A stretch of DNA of 6,962 bases, from the NCBI GenBank assembly GCA_046760905.1, contig JBHIFB010000152.1, positions 1 to 6,962 of the forward strand, read 5' to 3'. Of this stretch, positions 5,999-6,962 are shown in pieces. The stretch's first letter is position 1, and each line of letters opens with the position of its first letter. Origin of the DNA: JBHIFB01 sp046760905. Lineage in GTDB: Bacteria > Gemmatimonadota > CAZMKB01. A program made the position numbers and the translations under genes. Under the pieces are notes generated by a model, which made no database searches, had not been told where the DNA came from, and was given only the letters and a program-made list of their open reading frames with translations.

Positions 5999-6530
5999 AA
6001 TCCGAGAGCCCTGGTTGAGCTTCCTCTACGATGTTGACAAGGCATTGACGCAACCGGTGGAGGTCCACTGTTGTGGTGGATTCGTTATGAGCGTATTATG
6101 GGAACTTTCGCGTCCAACAGGTGATGTCGACTTCATCGATATTTTTCCTTCAGACGCCGTGCATGAGCTATTGGCGATCGCTGGCGAGGATAGCGAACTG
6201 GCCCGGCGATACCACCTTAAATTTCATCGGGTTACGATCTCCCAGTGCCCGGAAGGGTATGTATCGCGGCTCGTTGACATATCGCCTGAGAACATCCGGA
6301 ATCTTCGCTTAAGGGCTCTTGAAATCCACGATCTCGTACTTGCGAAGCTCTCCCGAAACAGCCCAAAAGACCGCGCGGATGTAGAGTATCTCGCCGGAAA
6401 GGGTGCTCTCTGCAGGCAGACTCTTGAGGACCGATTCGATGCCGAGTTGAGACCCTACCTCCTCAACGAAGAGCGCGAAACGACGACCATGAATCTCTGG
6501 CTTGAGGAGTTTTTTGAGGATAGTTCGTAA
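5988..6530 (+). CDS. DUF6036-type nucleotidyltransferase, candidate toxin
   Basis: This 180-residue protein has the nucleotidyltransferase-fold signature of the DUF6036/AbiEii-like group. An early CCGGF (G30, G31) is followed by SRPTGDVDFID, with R42, T44 and the paired acidic residues D46 and D48 that would hold metal. The C-terminal half has DLVLAKLSRNSPKDRADVEYL (D115, K120, K127, D128, D131), matching the conserved D-x4-K and R-x3-KDxxD pattern of these proteins. AbiEii-type enzymes transfer nucleotides and stop growth or phage development, and some modify tRNA. The substrate here is unknown. The gene overlaps the XRE gene by 11 bp, so it is almost certainly co-expressed with it. It ends at TAA near 6530, convergent with ssrA. 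Family placement is fairly firm; toxin function is inferred. Confidence -1.
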   Translation: MPVRIREPWLSFLYDVDKALTQPVEVHCCGGFVMSVLWELSRPTGDVDFIDIFPSDAVHELLAIAGEDSELARRYHLKFHRVTISQCPEGYVSRLVDISPENIRNLRLRALEIHDLVLAKLSRNSPKDRADVEYLAGKGALCRQTLEDRFDAELRPYLLNEERETTTMNLWLEEFFEDSS

Positions 6531-6610
6531 CCAGTTGCATCCGGGGGCTGGGGGTATTGTCCTGTGAATTATCATTCCTATTGTATGAACAGACACTGCC
6601 CTCTTAGAAC

Positions 6611-6641
6611 TAAAACCCGACTCTGGTGAATGGGAATCGGG
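6611..6641 (-). terminator. Rho-independent terminator of ssrA
   Basis: Read on the minus strand, CCCGATTC (6641-6634) and GAGTCGGG (6623-6616) form an 8-bp stem with one G-U pair and a 10-nt loop, followed directly by TTTTAG. It lies about 40 nt past the tmRNA CCA end and is oriented to stop ssrA transcription. No matching U-run exists in the plus direction, so the DUF6036 gene lacks an obvious terminator. Confidence -1.
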
Positions 6642-6681
6642 GCAGTCAACCAAACCGGACGATGGTTCGAATTCTAACGGA

Positions 6682-6962
6682 TGGTGGAGGCGGTGGGAAT
6701 TGAACCCACGTCCGAAGGCACGTCAGCAGAAAACACTACATGCTTAGCCCATCTTTTTAGGTTTCATTCCACAGACTCCCTCAGGGCGGGGTTTCCGCGG
6801 AACTATCCCGCTACTTTCTCACACCATCTGCACGGGAGGACTTCTGGTGCCAGCCCGTTTTATCGACGCCCCTTGCGGTCCTACGGGCAAAGAACACTGC
6901 AAGGAACGTGGCTGCTCTATTTAGGCAGCCAGTGCCAAGTTAGAGTTGGCAGTTAGTTTTTT
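6682..6962 (-). ncRNA. ssrA: tmRNA, 3' part (5' end beyond the window)
   Basis: The minus strand ends in an encoded CCA (6684-6682). Before it is a perfect T-arm, GTGGG-TTCAATT-CCCAC, and the acceptor strand CGCCTCC with discriminator A. Upstream is the hallmark tmRNA stretch GCTAAGCATGTAG, then the GC-rich pseudoknot region, the tag stop codon in the loop of a 7-bp stem (TGGCTGC/GCAGCCA), and the tag frame. tmRNA rescues stalled ribosomes and tags the unfinished protein for proteolysis. The tRNA-like 5' half and first pseudoknot lie past the right edge. The gene is bacterial, which fixes the domain of the host. Its 3' end faces the accessory region, as expected for an island inserted at ssrA. 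Confidence -1.
6921..6962 (-). other. tmRNA proteolysis-tag reading frame
   Basis: Minus-strand codons GCC AAC TCT AAC TTG GCA CTG GCT GCC TAA encode ANSNLALAA. By comparison with the usual UAGUC-GCA-AAC context, CTAACT-GCC-AAC marks GCC (6950-6948) as the likely resume codon, giving a 9-residue tag plus the stalled residue from tRNA-Ala. The frame stays open upstream (KKLT), so a longer tag cannot be excluded from this window alone. The LALAA ending is the standard protease-recognition end. Confidence -1.

Noticed and set aside
5572..6068. Minus-strand frames opposite the XRE and DUF6036 genes
   Set aside because: The plus-strand genes have clear domain motifs, a promoter and an overlap junction. 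The minus frames have no recognisable motif.
6664..6674. GGTTCGAATTC, resembling a tRNA T-loop
   Set aside because: The flanking bases do not form a 5-bp stem and no acceptor or anticodon arm is present, so it is not a tRNA or an obvious att copy of one.
6681..6956. Plus-strand frame beginning MVEAVGIEPTSEGTS
   Set aside because: It is the antisense reading of the tmRNA gene, a well-known spurious protein in databases.
1..6962. Archaeal origin, suggested by the DUF3883 helicase and HepT/MntA
   Set aside because: The ssrA gene and several near-consensus sigma-70 promoters show a bacterial host. Those gene families occur in both domains.
1..6962. CRISPR array or complete insertion sequence
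   Set aside because: I saw no regularly spaced repeats and no intact transposase flanked by inverted repeats. Only fragments of mobile-element type are present.

Overview
The window comes from a bacterium. Its right edge holds the 3' half of a tmRNA gene (ssrA), which archaea lack, and three promoters match the sigma-70 consensus closely. The mix of a DUF3883 helicase, a HepT/MntA pair, a secreted beta-helix protein and an XRE/DUF6036 pair suggests an environmental, perhaps uncultivated, lineage. The phylum cannot be fixed from the sequence.

Left block (1-3339, minus strand): one operon reads leftward from a near-consensus promoter (3311-3339). It passes through a 134-nt leader holding a possible 13-codon peptide, then mntA, hepT and a large SNF2-type helicase with a C-terminal DUF3883 domain that runs off the left edge. 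All junctions overlap, so the genes look translationally coupled. The helicase joins its DEAH box directly to the start of the second RecA lobe, which looks like an in-frame loss of roughly 230-280 residues.

Middle (3340-5302) is decayed accessory DNA. It holds a short plus-strand helix-turn-helix fragment (probable transposase relic) and a minus-strand secreted parallel beta-helix gene. That gene keeps a good promoter and signal peptide but carries three lesions: an internal deletion with frame change, a frameshift and a nonsense codon. A possible tyrosine-recombinase tail fragment follows.

Right block (5268-6530, plus strand): a two-gene unit of an XRE-family regulator with a long uncharacterised C-terminal region, overlapping by 11 bp a DUF6036-type nucleotidyltransferase. 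The promoter carries a 9+9 bp inverted repeat between and over its -35 and -10 elements, and its predicted start of transcription falls at the ATG, implying a leaderless mRNA. The layout is that of an autoregulated toxin-antitoxin or abortive-infection pair, and it is the best candidate here for an undescribed system.

Right edge (6611-6962, minus strand): the ssrA 3' half, with tag ANSNLALAA and its own terminator. The accessory region abuts the 3' end of ssrA, a well-known integration hotspot for genomic islands. Two separate nucleotidyltransferase-fold pairs (MntA/HepT and XRE/DUF6036) plus a defence-type helicase in 7 kb are consistent with a defence island.
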